Of a DNA stretch of 25,655 bases, positions 1 to 8,000 are shown piece after piece. Made by a program: the position numbers and the translations under genes. Numbering within the stretch: the first letter of the stretch is position 1; the number at the start of each line of letters is the position of its first letter. The notes under the pieces are model-generated. The model ran no database searches. It saw only the letters and a program-made list of their open reading frames with translations, and was not told the DNA's origin. Origin of the DNA: a virus; IMG/VR virus record IMGVR_UViG_3300048550_000419, positions 1 to 25,655 of that record; one strand, 5' to 3'.

Positions 1-7
1 AACTCAT
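1..7 (-). CDS. Possible start of the next late gene (partial, 5' end only)
   Basis: On the minus strand an ATG lies at 7-5 and the reading frame runs out of the window. It is preceded by AAGGA about 12 bases upstream and by a late-promoter-like CTAAATA at 49-43. This arrangement would fit the first gene of the next late transcript, but only two codons are visible, so no product can be proposed. The start could also lie outside the window. Confidence 0.3.
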
Positions 8-42
8 GGCGCTGTCGTATCCTTGACTTTTTTCCTATGATA

Positions 43-49
43 TATTTAG
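43..49 (-). promoter_or_regulatory. Late-promoter-like element CTAAATA
   Basis: The minus strand reads CTAAATA three bases after the stop codon of the 166-residue gene. It differs from the T4 late consensus TATAAATA in its first bases. It sits in the short gap where a promoter for the next gene would be expected, with purine-rich sequence (AGGAAAAAAG) downstream. Position supports it more than sequence does, because a seven-base AT-rich match is weak in this genome. Confidence 0.45.
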
Positions 50-51
50 CA

Positions 52-552
52 CTAAGCCCAAGCAATACTTATAACTTCTGTGGATACCGCCCATTTAATT
101 GTTTGCACTGTTCCTGATCTTACAGTCGAATAACTAAAACGATTGGTCGCTGTGAATGGTTGTATAGACCAAGATTCTCCCCCAGGGACATCGTGCTTGA
201 TAATCGTTAACATACTGGAAAGAACTGTAGTTGCTCCTGCGGGACCACAAAATACAACACTTTCTATTTTTCCTGAGTAAACTACTCCAGAAGGATTGAC
301 TCCAAGAAAATGACCGGTGATAAAATTAACTGTATTATTCTGAATAATAATTTGAGTCCCAACATCATCTAATTCTAGGGTTGCAGTATTTACTCCTCTC
401 AGAATATAATTTGTTGTTTTGCTATCTTGAAAAAATGCATTCTTCATCTCAATTGAATTGAGAGACATCGCATTATGCCCCTCATCAATATGAACTGTTT
501 CGTCTACAGAATATCCACCAAGGGATTCAAATTTTTGTATGTTTGTCGGCAT
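52..552 (-). CDS. Small structural-region protein of unknown function, 166 aa
   Basis: I do not recognise this protein. It starts one base after the TAA of the 1,431-residue fibre-like gene, so the two are almost certainly cotranscribed and perhaps translationally coupled. An AGGA lies 11 bases before the ATG, inside the last codons of the upstream gene. The sequence has no signal peptide and no clear membrane segment. From about residue 45 it alternates short hydrophobic and polar stretches, with many Thr, Ser, Val and Ile, suggesting a compact beta-rich fold. The C-terminus is hydrophobic and ends in Ile-Ala-Trp-Ala. Its place directly after a fibre-like gene suggests a minor virion protein or a factor for fibre assembly or attachment, but this is inference from position alone. 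A late-promoter-like element follows its stop codon, so it may end its transcription unit. Confidence 0.8.
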   Translation of the reverse strand: MPTNIQKFESLGGYSVDETVHIDEGHNAMSLNSIEMKNAFFQDSKTTNYILRGVNTATLELDDVGTQIIIQNNTVNFITGHFLGVNPSGVVYSGKIESVVFCGPAGATTVLSSMLTIIKHDVPGGESWSIQPFTATNRFSYSTVRSGTVQTIKWAVSTEVISIAWA

Positions 553-553
553 T

Positions 554-3500
554 TTATTTAATTTCCTGAATTAATACGGTTACATTAATAATATCAGCAA
601 CAGTGTGATCATCAGTTAATTCTATTGTAATTCTAGTTTCAGAAGATGCAGTAAAATCAAATGTTGCTGTATACTGATCTGCTGAAGTATTTAACGATCC
701 ATATTCATTATGAAAAATATCCACACCATTATCTATAACTGAATACTCGGTCATAGATTTTTTCCCGGAGTCTGATTTAGACATAACGGTTACTTTACAT
801 CCAGTTGAACTACTTGGATATAAAACTACAGATGAAGATTCTAATCCACCTTTATCTAATGTAAAAGTTGCTGTTCTTAGTTTATAATCAGCAAGTTCAA
901 ATTCTTTTAGTTCACCGTCAAAAATTTTAACACCATTAAAAGATCCTGTTCCAAATGTTGTATTGAGATATACATCACCTTGATTATCTAATCTTAATAC
1001 AGGATCAACATTTAAACCAGATGACAATCCAAGATCTAAGTATTGTTTTGTTGTGCTAATAAATGTAGAATTTACATCAGTGTTATCAATAGTGGTTGCA
1101 TTAGAACTTAAAGTTAATGTTTGAGTATCAAGAGAAAGACTAGTACCACCAGATGTTGTTATAGTATCAATATTGGTAAAGTCAAGAACAGTTTCTGTTA
1201 GTTGTAATGTGTTCGAGTTATTGTTGTAAAAATAAAGAATATTTTCATTTGCTGCAGGAGAAGTTTCGGGAATAATATACGTATTTCCATCAACGTCCCT
1301 AACTCCACCAAGAGAAGACCAGTTGGCACCACTATATCCTTCAAACTGAAGATTGTCAGTATTAAATCTGATAGAACCAGGTCCAGCAGGTGCAATAGAT
1401 TTTTGATTGTCGTTTCCAGCAGGAATTCTGAAGTGTGTTACAGAATTTACAATTACTTGTTTACCTGCGTTTGGTTGGATAATTAAATCTTGTACTTGAG
1501 TTGAAATTGTATTGTCATCTAATTTTAATTCTTGTCCGATAATTATAGGACAATCTTTATTAGGACCTACTCTAATTTCATCTACTTCATTAAAAATTAG
1601 TTCCGATACTGCTGTTTGAGAAAATGTTAGTTGTGCGCTTCCACTATTAGCGACACCCGATAAATGAATTGGTTCTGTTCCTTGACCACCCGTTGTTCCT
1701 GAAGATGTTACCTCATATAAATTGTTTCTGTACTTAATGTAAGATCCAATTACAACTGGAGTATTTGATGTAAAATTATTAAAACTTGGAATACCTAATT
1801 TTGGGGAAGATAATGTTTTTACTGCTTGGAATTGTAATTGATCTGTTGTTAACTTTAGGGTATTAGAATTGTCATTATAGAACCACAATGTATTGTCATT
1901 TGCTCCAGCAGTAAGTTCTGCTAAAATATAAGTATTGCCATCAATATCTCTAACACCACCTAAAGAAGACCAAGAAGATGTGGAAGCACTATAACCTTCA
2001 TACTGACTATTGTCTGTATTGAATCGTATAGCACCATTTTCAGCAACACCGGATCCAGGTCTACCTGATGTATCCCCAACAGGAACTACTAGAGCAGATA
2101 AAGAATCAATTTTTGTAACTTTGTTGGATGCTGGTTTTAAAACAAGATTATTTCCAGAAGTGGATATAATTTCATTGTTTCTTATTGTAATTTTATCATT
2201 AACATTTAAATCTGATAATATTTTTACATCACCAGAAGTTTCAATATTTCCAGAAGAACTTTCAATTGAGAATAAATTACCAACGTTAAAGAATACTGAA
2301 GTTATATCAACATCATATCCAGAAGAATTAATTGCAAAATTACTAGAAGAATTGATTGTGTTAATACTTGCAACAGAACCAGCAATATTAGGAGCAGTTA
2401 AAAGAGTAGGAACGGTTAGTGTACCAACTTCACCTGTAGTTACTGAAATCTCATTACTTGTTAGTTTTTTGTTATCAATACTAATAGAAACTATATTTGA
2501 TGATTCAACATCTGATAGCGTAATAGTAAATCCTGATCCAAAAACTTTTGGGTTGTTTAAGTCTATGGTTATTTGTGCTTCATTATTATCATCTCCACCC
2601 ATGTCTGGGTGGACTGCACAATAATAATATAAAGGCGAAGGTGTAGATGCAGTTGGCGTAATTTGACTATATCCAGATTCGTATACTACGTTATCTGTAT
2701 AAGCATATCCAGAAAAATCTAGATCAGCAGAACCAGATGAATCTGGAACTTTTGTTAAAGTAATATTAAATGAGTCAACAATACTTTCTACAAGTGTATC
2801 CGAACCAATAGTTCCAGCACCTTGTCCTCCACTTGCAGTACTAGTAACAATCATACCAACAAGAATTCCTGTTGTGCTCGTGAGAGTTACTGTTGTACTA
2901 TTAGTATCTAAAGTTGTTGACATTCCAGTAATACTACTGGGTGTGTGAGTTCCGTCTCTAAATTGGGAAAATCTAAATGGGTGCGATGTATTTTGGGGAT
3001 TGTTAAATTTGTAAGTGCTTCCAGCATAAAATACAAAATCTGGATGATATTGAACTCCTGATCCACTATCGACAAAATATTCATTTCTACCGCTAAAAGT
3101 GTTGACAGTATATACAGTTGCTGGAACTCCAACTTTTGCAACTGTGCTAGCATCATTAATATTACCTGTATCTGCACATACCAAAGACGTGATATTTCCA
3201 ATAGCAGATCTAATCGCCAAAACTTCAGCCGCGGATCCATCATCAGAAACACCACTTACAGTAATTTCTACATTATCTGCAGGAGTTGATCCACCAACAG
3301 AAGCACCCAGAAATGTAATTACTTCATCTTGGGCATATCCCACGCCACCCGCAGTTATTGTAGCTGAAGAAATATCACCACTAAATCCTCTTTCTATACT
3401 AAACACAGCATTAACACCAGAACCAGATGTTGTTCCTGTTAAATTTGCGTAAGTATTATTTGCTTCTGCGGCAATAGTTGTTTGTGTTGTAATGGAAGTG

Positions 3501-4849
3501 GATTGAATAACTCCACCTGGAATATACAAAGAATCACCAACTGATATGAAAGAAGTAGGAACAGTCCCATTAAAAGTAATAGTTGCAGTTGCGGAAACAC
3601 TTACTTGATATTCTACTGGTTGAACTAAATCAAATGACGATACTGTAAGTGTATCACCTTTAGCATATCCACTACCACCATTAGATACTCCTACTGTATC
3701 TACTGCTCCAACTTTATCAATAAGAAAAGCGAAAGATGTGCTAGGTGATCCATATGCTGGAGAAAAGTTTAAAACTGCTGATCCACTAGTATCTGGATTT
3801 CCCGATAATGTAATTGTTGTTCCATTTTTTTCAAAGACTGTTATACTTCCGCCAAGACCACCAATTAAAACACCAGATCCAGAAACTTGTGTTACAACAT
3901 AATTAACTTGAATTGCATCTGCTTGAGATTGCGTTACAGTAATATCTGTAGTTGCATTATCCAAAGTACATGATACACCAAGAACTGCTCCTGGCAAAGT
4001 TAACGTATCATTTACAAGATATCCAGTTCCTTTTTCTGAAAATTGAAATGATGATTCGTCAACTGTGCCGGGATTACTAGTAATAGTAAAACTAAATCCC
4101 CCACCGGATCCTCCAAGATCTGCATTACTGACAGAAAGAATATCTCCATTTTGATATCCTACACCAGAATTTGAAATAGTAACTCCAGTTACTTCACCCG
4201 CATTTACATTACAACCAAATGTTGCTCCCGATCCGTTTCCCCCAGTAAATGGAACATCACTATAGAGACCATCCGAGTATGAAGATCCTGCATTTGTAAC
4301 ATCACCTTCAATATCAATAACTTGAAAATTTATAGTTGCTCCAATTCCATTTCCACCAGATACTGGAATTGCCGCATATGAACCCGGAATAAAACCTGTT
4401 CCATAGTTAGTGATAGATCCCGTAAATGATTCAATTGAGATGTTGATTAATCCATTAATTCCAGAACCGCCAATAACAGAAACATTGGAATACGTTCCCG
4501 GATCGTAATTGTCTCCGCTATTATTGATAGTTATAAATGAACTTGATATTTCATTCTTAACAAAATTAACATCGTTAAAAAATTTGTTATCTTGATTGTT
4601 AAAAGTAGCAATAAGTTTGGTGTTTGAAATTACACCAATTGTTTTTGATTCTGGTCTAAAAAAACCAGTATCGTCATCATTTGTAAAAGCCAAAGACGGA
4701 ACTGTTTTAGTACCATCTCCTAGTTTTAAATTGCCCGTAGCAAGATCACTGCCACCAGCAGTAACATTAAAAATTTGAGAACCAATTTCATTAATTTTGA
4801 CCCTTTGTTTTTCAAAGGTATCAGTTCTAGCGACATTAATTGCTGGCAT
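554..4849 (-). CDS. Modular tail-fibre-like virion structural protein, 1,431 aa
   Basis: This is probably a peripheral baseplate or tail-fibre protein that faces the host surface. The N-terminus (residues 5-60) has ARTDTFEKQRVKINEIGSQ and then NDDDTGFFRPESKTIGV, patterns common at the start of phage fibre-like proteins. Residues 110-213 hold glycine-rich tandem repeats with a 38-residue period. Residues about 610-755 are cupredoxin-like, with SHPFRFS, DGTH and YYYCAVHPDMGG. Residues 918-1011 and 1136-1228 are two copies of one module containing RFNTDN, EGYS and SSLGGVRD. The last 130 residues look like a separate beta-sandwich with a CKVTVMSKSDSG segment. The start ATG overlaps the end of the 68-residue gene by 14 bases; upstream GAGAG is only a weak ribosome site. 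The 166-residue gene follows after one base. The exact virion location is unknown. Confidence 0.87.
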   Translation of the reverse strand: MPAINVARTDTFEKQRVKINEIGSQIFNVTAGGSDLATGNLKLGDGTKTVPSLAFTNDDDTGFFRPESKTIGVISNTKLIATFNNQDNKFFNDVNFVKNEISSSFITINNSGDNYDPGTYSNVSVIGGSGINGLINISIESFTGSITNYGTGFIPGSYAAIPVSGGNGIGATINFQVIDIEGDVTNAGSSYSDGLYSDVPFTGGNGSGATFGCNVNAGEVTGVTISNSGVGYQNGDILSVSNADLGGSGGGFSFTITSNPGTVDESSFQFSEKGTGYLVNDTLTLPGAVLGVSCTLDNATTDITVTQSQADAIQVNYVVTQVSGSGVLIGGLGGSITVFEKNGTTITLSGNPDTSGSAVLNFSPAYGSPSTSFAFLIDKVGAVDTVGVSNGGSGYAKGDTLTVSSFDLVQPVEYQVSVSATATITFNGTVPTSFISVGDSLYIPGGVIQSTSITTQTTIAAEANNTYANLTGTTSGSGVNAVFSIERGFSGDISSATITAGGVGYAQDEVITFLGASVGGSTPADNVEITVSGVSDDGSAAEVLAIRSAIGNITSLVCADTGNINDASTVAKVGVPATVYTVNTFSGRNEYFVDSGSGVQYHPDFVFYAGSTYKFNNPQNTSHPFRFSQFRDGTHTPSSITGMSTTLDTNSTTVTLTSTTGILVGMIVTSTASGGQGAGTIGSDTLVESIVDSFNITLTKVPDSSGSADLDFSGYAYTDNVVYESGYSQITPTASTPSPLYYYCAVHPDMGGDDNNEAQITIDLNNPKVFGSGFTITLSDVESSNIVSISIDNKKLTSNEISVTTGEVGTLTVPTLLTAPNIAGSVASINTINSSSNFAINSSGYDVDITSVFFNVGNLFSIESSSGNIETSGDVKILSDLNVNDKITIRNNEIISTSGNNLVLKPASNKVTKIDSLSALVVPVGDTSGRPGSGVAENGAIRFNTDNSQYEGYSASTSSWSSLGGVRDIDGNTYILAELTAGANDNTLWFYNDNSNTLKLTTDQLQFQAVKTLSSPKLGIPSFNNFTSNTPVVIGSYIKYRNNLYEVTSSGTTGGQGTEPIHLSGVANSGSAQLTFSQTAVSELIFNEVDEIRVGPNKDCPIIIGQELKLDDNTISTQVQDLIIQPNAGKQVIVNSVTHFRIPAGNDNQKSIAPAGPGSIRFNTDNLQFEGYSGANWSSLGGVRDVDGNTYIIPETSPAANENILYFYNNNSNTLQLTETVLDFTNIDTITTSGGTSLSLDTQTLTLSSNATTIDNTDVNSTFISTTKQYLDLGLSSGLNVDPVLRLDNQGDVYLNTTFGTGSFNGVKIFDGELKEFELADYKLRTATFTLDKGGLESSSVVLYPSSSTGCKVTVMSKSDSGKKSMTEYSVIDNGVDIFHNEYGSLNTSADQYTATFDFTASSETRITIELTDDHTVADIINVTVLIQEIK
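1168..1432 (-). repeat. Internal module copy B of the fibre-like protein
   Basis: This is the second copy of a duplicated module, at about residues 1139-1227. It carries RFNTDNLQFEGYSGANWSS, then SSLGGVRDVDGNTYI, then LYFYNNNSNTLQLT. The match to copy A is strongest over the SSLGGVRD-DGNTYI core, where nearly every residue is shared. It is about 120 residues downstream of copy A within the same reading frame. Confidence 0.85.
1817..2092 (-). repeat. Internal module copy A of the fibre-like protein
   Basis: This is the first copy of the duplicated module, at about residues 920-1011. It carries RFNTDNSQYEGYSASTSSW, then SSLGGVRDIDGNTYI, then LWFYNDNSNTLKLT. The encoding DNA has diverged from copy B mainly at third codon positions over the conserved core, indicating an old duplication kept under protein-level constraint. 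Confidence 0.85.
2595..3055 (-). other. Cupredoxin-like stretch with candidate copper ligands, split by an insert
   Basis: This lies within the 1,431-residue protein, about residues 599-752. FVFYAGSTYKFN is followed by SHPFRFS (His623) and DGTH (His635). After about 75 residues of a different character comes a Tyr-rich strand and YYYCAVHPDMGG, with Cys744, His747 and Met750. An early His plus a late Cys-x2-His-x2-Met resembles the type 1 copper site of cupredoxins. Plastocyanin instead has Cys-x2-His-x4-Met. I recall similar SHPF ... YYYC-x2-H-x2-MGG patterns in marine phage structural proteins. Copper binding is inferred, not shown. Confidence 0.6.
2707..2936 (-). other. Ser/Thr-rich module inserted in the cupredoxin-like stretch
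   Basis: About residues 639-714 read as a self-contained Thr/Ser/Val-rich unit: STTVTLTSTTGILVGMIV, then TLVESI, then SGSADLDFSG. A comparable pattern occurs in the gp7-like protein (SKTVTVSNTDNLAVGMHI near residue 2150). It falls between DGTH and the final ligand strand of the cupredoxin-like stretch, so it seems to be an insertion there. The boundaries are approximate. Confidence 0.5.
4210..4520 (-). repeat. Glycine-rich tandem repeats, 38-residue period
   Basis: Three consecutive units in the fibre-like protein begin NYDPGTYSNVSVIGGSG, GFIPGSYAAIPVSGGNG and SYSDGLYSDVPFTGGNG. By direct counting, the first-to-second and second-to-third spacing is exactly 38 residues (114 bp). Each unit has Gly-x-Tyr, a hydrophobic strand, GG(S/N)G and a beta-rich tail. 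The repeat then degenerates into GVGYQNGD-type units. Such repeats commonly form elongated beta shafts in phage fibres. Confidence 0.8.
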
Positions 4850-5042
4850 TTTTTATTAACTCTCTAAGTAGGAATTTAATTTCAGAGACTTCATCCTTCA
4901 ACATATTTATGTCGTCCAACGCGGAATTCAGCTGTCGCTGCTTGCGTCTTGCTTGGATAGCAGAATCGCTGTGATTGACTATGGCACCTGAGGTCTCGTC
5001 TCTGACAAGACCATCATGCCCTTTGACTTTAATATAACCCAT
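4836..5042 (-). CDS. Small conserved coiled-coil protein, 68 aa
   Basis: This short protein begins MGYIKVKGHDGLVRDETSGA and then turns basic (ARRKQRQ, residues 31-37). Residues 38-63 have hydrophobic residues at L38, L42, I45, L48, V52, I55, L59 and L62, close to a heptad pattern, so the C-terminal half should form a short coiled coil. I recall similar small proteins with a G-H-x-x-LVRD start and an EIK-x-LLREL end in marine T4-like phages, without known function. It starts 9 bases after the stop of the 2,706-residue gene and overlaps the start of the fibre-like gene by 14 bases, so the three are probably co-expressed. No good Shine-Dalgarno sequence is visible. Placement suggests an adaptor or assembly role, but that is inference. 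Confidence 0.85.
   Translation of the reverse strand: MGYIKVKGHDGLVRDETSGAIVNHSDSAIQARRKQRQLNSALDDINMLKDEVSEIKFLLRELIKNASN
4904..4911 (-). promoter_or_regulatory. Possible internal late promoter CATAAATA
   Basis: The minus strand reads CATAAATA inside the 68-residue gene, about 55 bases before the ATG of the fibre-like gene. It fits the NATAAATA form of the T4-type late promoter, and the distance suits a short leader. It also encodes Asp-Ile-Asn in a conserved small protein, so the match could be chance. Confidence 0.4.
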
Positions 5043-5051
5043 ACGCGGAAA

Positions 5052-8000
5052 TTAGAATGCAGCAACTGCACGAATATCTTGAATCTTCGGAACATATGCA
5101 GGATCATTTCCTTTCATAACAATTTTAATTGCAAATGACGAGAACTCTGGGAGATCTGCTACGCTGTAAGTAATATCCTGATAAGATTCTTGCTTCTCAA
5201 TTATACTCGAAATGCTATTTTCAGGAGTAGCAATTTCTAGAGAATCAGGTTGACCGGTGCCATTGAAGTATTCCCAATCAATATCCTCAAAGTTTTCATT
5301 GCTAGATGCTTTTTTGAATTTGTATAAAACTTCGATATCAGAAAGATCTCTGGCATTTAAAGTTAAATGTATATCAATCGCAGTAGCTGGATTTGTGATA
5401 GAAACTTCTTTTGTAATATACTTAGCAACAGAAGAACTATTCTTAGAAGTAAGTTCAGAAACAAATTCAGAACCATTGCTATATGTCATAGTGCCAACTT
5501 CCAAGAAGAAGGCTTCATCAGCAGGTTGGTTCGGATATGATACAATATCACCTACACGGAAAATATCAGAAACTTGATCAACTAACTGTGCTTTTCTAGC
5601 ATATGCATCACTATCTCGAATCCTTCCATTAAAATCACCGGCAATAGGTTGAGTGTCAGTTCTTAATGTCAATTCTTGTGTTCTATCATTCCAAATTACT
5701 GCTTTACCAGTAATAACATTATCATAAGTTTCTGTTGGTGTAGCTGGATTTCTTGCTGTAATTGTAGAAGCATCAGGAATTTCCTGGAAGTTTTGAATTG
5801 GATTTGTATCGACAATTGCCAATGGAACTTCTACTCCATTTACAGTTTCAACCAAAGTTGGTTGATTGCCTAAAGTAATTCTTTCTCCTTTCTGGAAGAA
5901 CTGTGAAGTCTTAAGTTTTACCCAAACTGTAGATCCAGAAACTTTTGCAATCTTACCAACTGCTTTAGAGTTATATCCCTCAATTGCTTGATCATTCTGA
6001 ACAGTCACTCCAGTGATATTGGAAATATTAAATGAGTAGATGGGATAAAATTCAATGATTTGATCTTTTCTTCCATAGCGATCCTCTTGTCCATATGCTT
6101 TATCTATCCTATTAGTGGATGTTTTTACACTAGAAGTTGATAGATCCACAACAGGAGAAAGGTGTGATACTGTAGAAGATAGTTGTAATTTATATGACAG
6201 AGAATTGGTTAGATTATTTAATATTTCATTAATATTTGAAGAAATGAATTTTTGATTAGCGAAGTAATGAGGTTCATTCAAGAAAGTTTTTTCGTAATCA
6301 GATTGATCATATGAATCATAATTAATTTTGGAAGCATCTACTGCAATAACATTCGTAGTTTTTACCATAGATTCTATCTTAGTTCCCGTAAAAGATAGAT
6401 ATTGCATCTGTGGATATAAAGTTTCATATTTTCTGTTATAAGAAGAATAAACTTTATCTCCACCACCTATAATATTTCCAGAAGCAGCAATAGATGATGT
6501 AATGTCATACGTATCAACTCCGCTATTAGAAATCTGGAACAACGTGTTATTTAAAACATCTGATGTTATACCACCAGTTTCTAGTGCTGTTCTATAGAAA
6601 ACATAAGAATCTCCAAGAGTTTCAAATCCGTGATCTCTGTGATTAACACGTACAATACTGTTATTGTTTCTAAACAACAACGAAGTTGCATTTGTGTTTG
6701 CTGTAGCACTGGTTTGGAATGGATTCTTCTGTAGAAGTTCGTATCCCAAATCTTCATTTGTAAGAATTAACTCTGCAGTTCTTGTAATATCAAACTCTGC
6801 TCTATACATTTTGAACTTGATATCTTCATAATTATCTTCTGTCCAATTCTCAGTATTCTGAGATCTATAAACAGAACCAAGTGAAGGTTGTGTAGTGATA
6901 ACTGTGCTTGTAGCAATATCTGTTTCACCAAGTCGCGACACCCACAGTTCGTAATCAGTTGAATCTGTTTCAACAGCAAGAGCATATTCGGTATCATTCT
7001 GTAGATATACAGGATAATCAAAAGCAAAGTGTGTTGGTATTGTGGAGTCTGTGATCTCTTCAGAATCAATTGCTACACCCATTCTAACTGCTGGGGTGTT
7101 AATCTCTATCTCTGTCTCAATAACACACCCTCCAGCGCCATTTCCGACGCCTCTGACGACTACTGATGGTGGTTCTGTATATCCAAAACCAGGTAGAGAA
7201 ATTTCTGTGTTGTAAATTTTACCACCAGAAACTTCTACTCGTGCAGTTGCAACCGATCCACCAGAAAGTTGTGGACTTTCAATTGTGATAATTGCGCTAT
7301 CATAATTTAATCCGGGATTCAAGATTTTAACAGCAGAAACTTTTCCACTATCTTTTGCAATAGTTAATACCGAATTTGTTCCTTGTGTGTTATTTGATAA
7401 CGTTACTGATGGTATGATCAGATTTTCATTTTGATTAAATGAACGACCATTGTGGTTATCTAAAACCATAGTGTAAACTTGTTCGTTTGTTAGTAAGTAT
7501 CTTCCTGAAGACGAAGGAACTAGATCAACACCATTTTTGTCAATGATTTTAGAAAGAGGACCACTTGCGGCAGAAGTCGAACCAGTAATTGATTCTCCTT
7601 GAGTCAAGTAAACATTTCCGTTAGTGAAAATCTTAAGGAAAGTAAATGGAGATATAACTTTTTCTGTACCAGGAATAATATTTTTTCCTGGTTTATCAGA
7701 ATCAACATTAGTAAGATAAACTTTGATTGGAATTCTATTACTCTTATTACTAAAGAATAAATCAACACCAGTAGTAAATACTCCACCATCATAGTTTTCA
7801 ACTTTGAAAGTTTGTGCTAATGGATTAGGACGAACTGGATTATCAGTATTGCTATCTACAAACTGCACACCTTCATTTGCTTTAAAGAAAGATGGTTTTG
7901 TTGAAACAATTGTTCCTGGATTTTCTGGCAAAATACCAGTTGCATAATACTTAACTTCTGCATAAGTATCTACAGTAGATTTGTCTTCGTCTGTGGAACT

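Noticed and set aside
22-46. A bacterial sigma-70 promoter on the plus strand (TTGACT with a TATGAT or TATATT)
   Set aside because: Spacing between the boxes is about 7 or 12 bases rather than about 17, and no gene lies downstream on that strand.
2010-2624. A 204-codon open frame on the plus strand opposite the fibre-like gene
   Set aside because: It is an antisense shadow of an AT-rich coding frame, has no ribosome site or promoter, and its protein resembles nothing I recognise. Other plus-strand frames (such as 3099-3452 and 7981-8376) were rejected for the same reason.
2595-3055. A phage-borne plastocyanin gene (photosynthesis auxiliary gene)
   Set aside because: The cupredoxin-like motif is inside a long structural reading frame with no signal peptide and an interrupted core, so it is not a free electron carrier.
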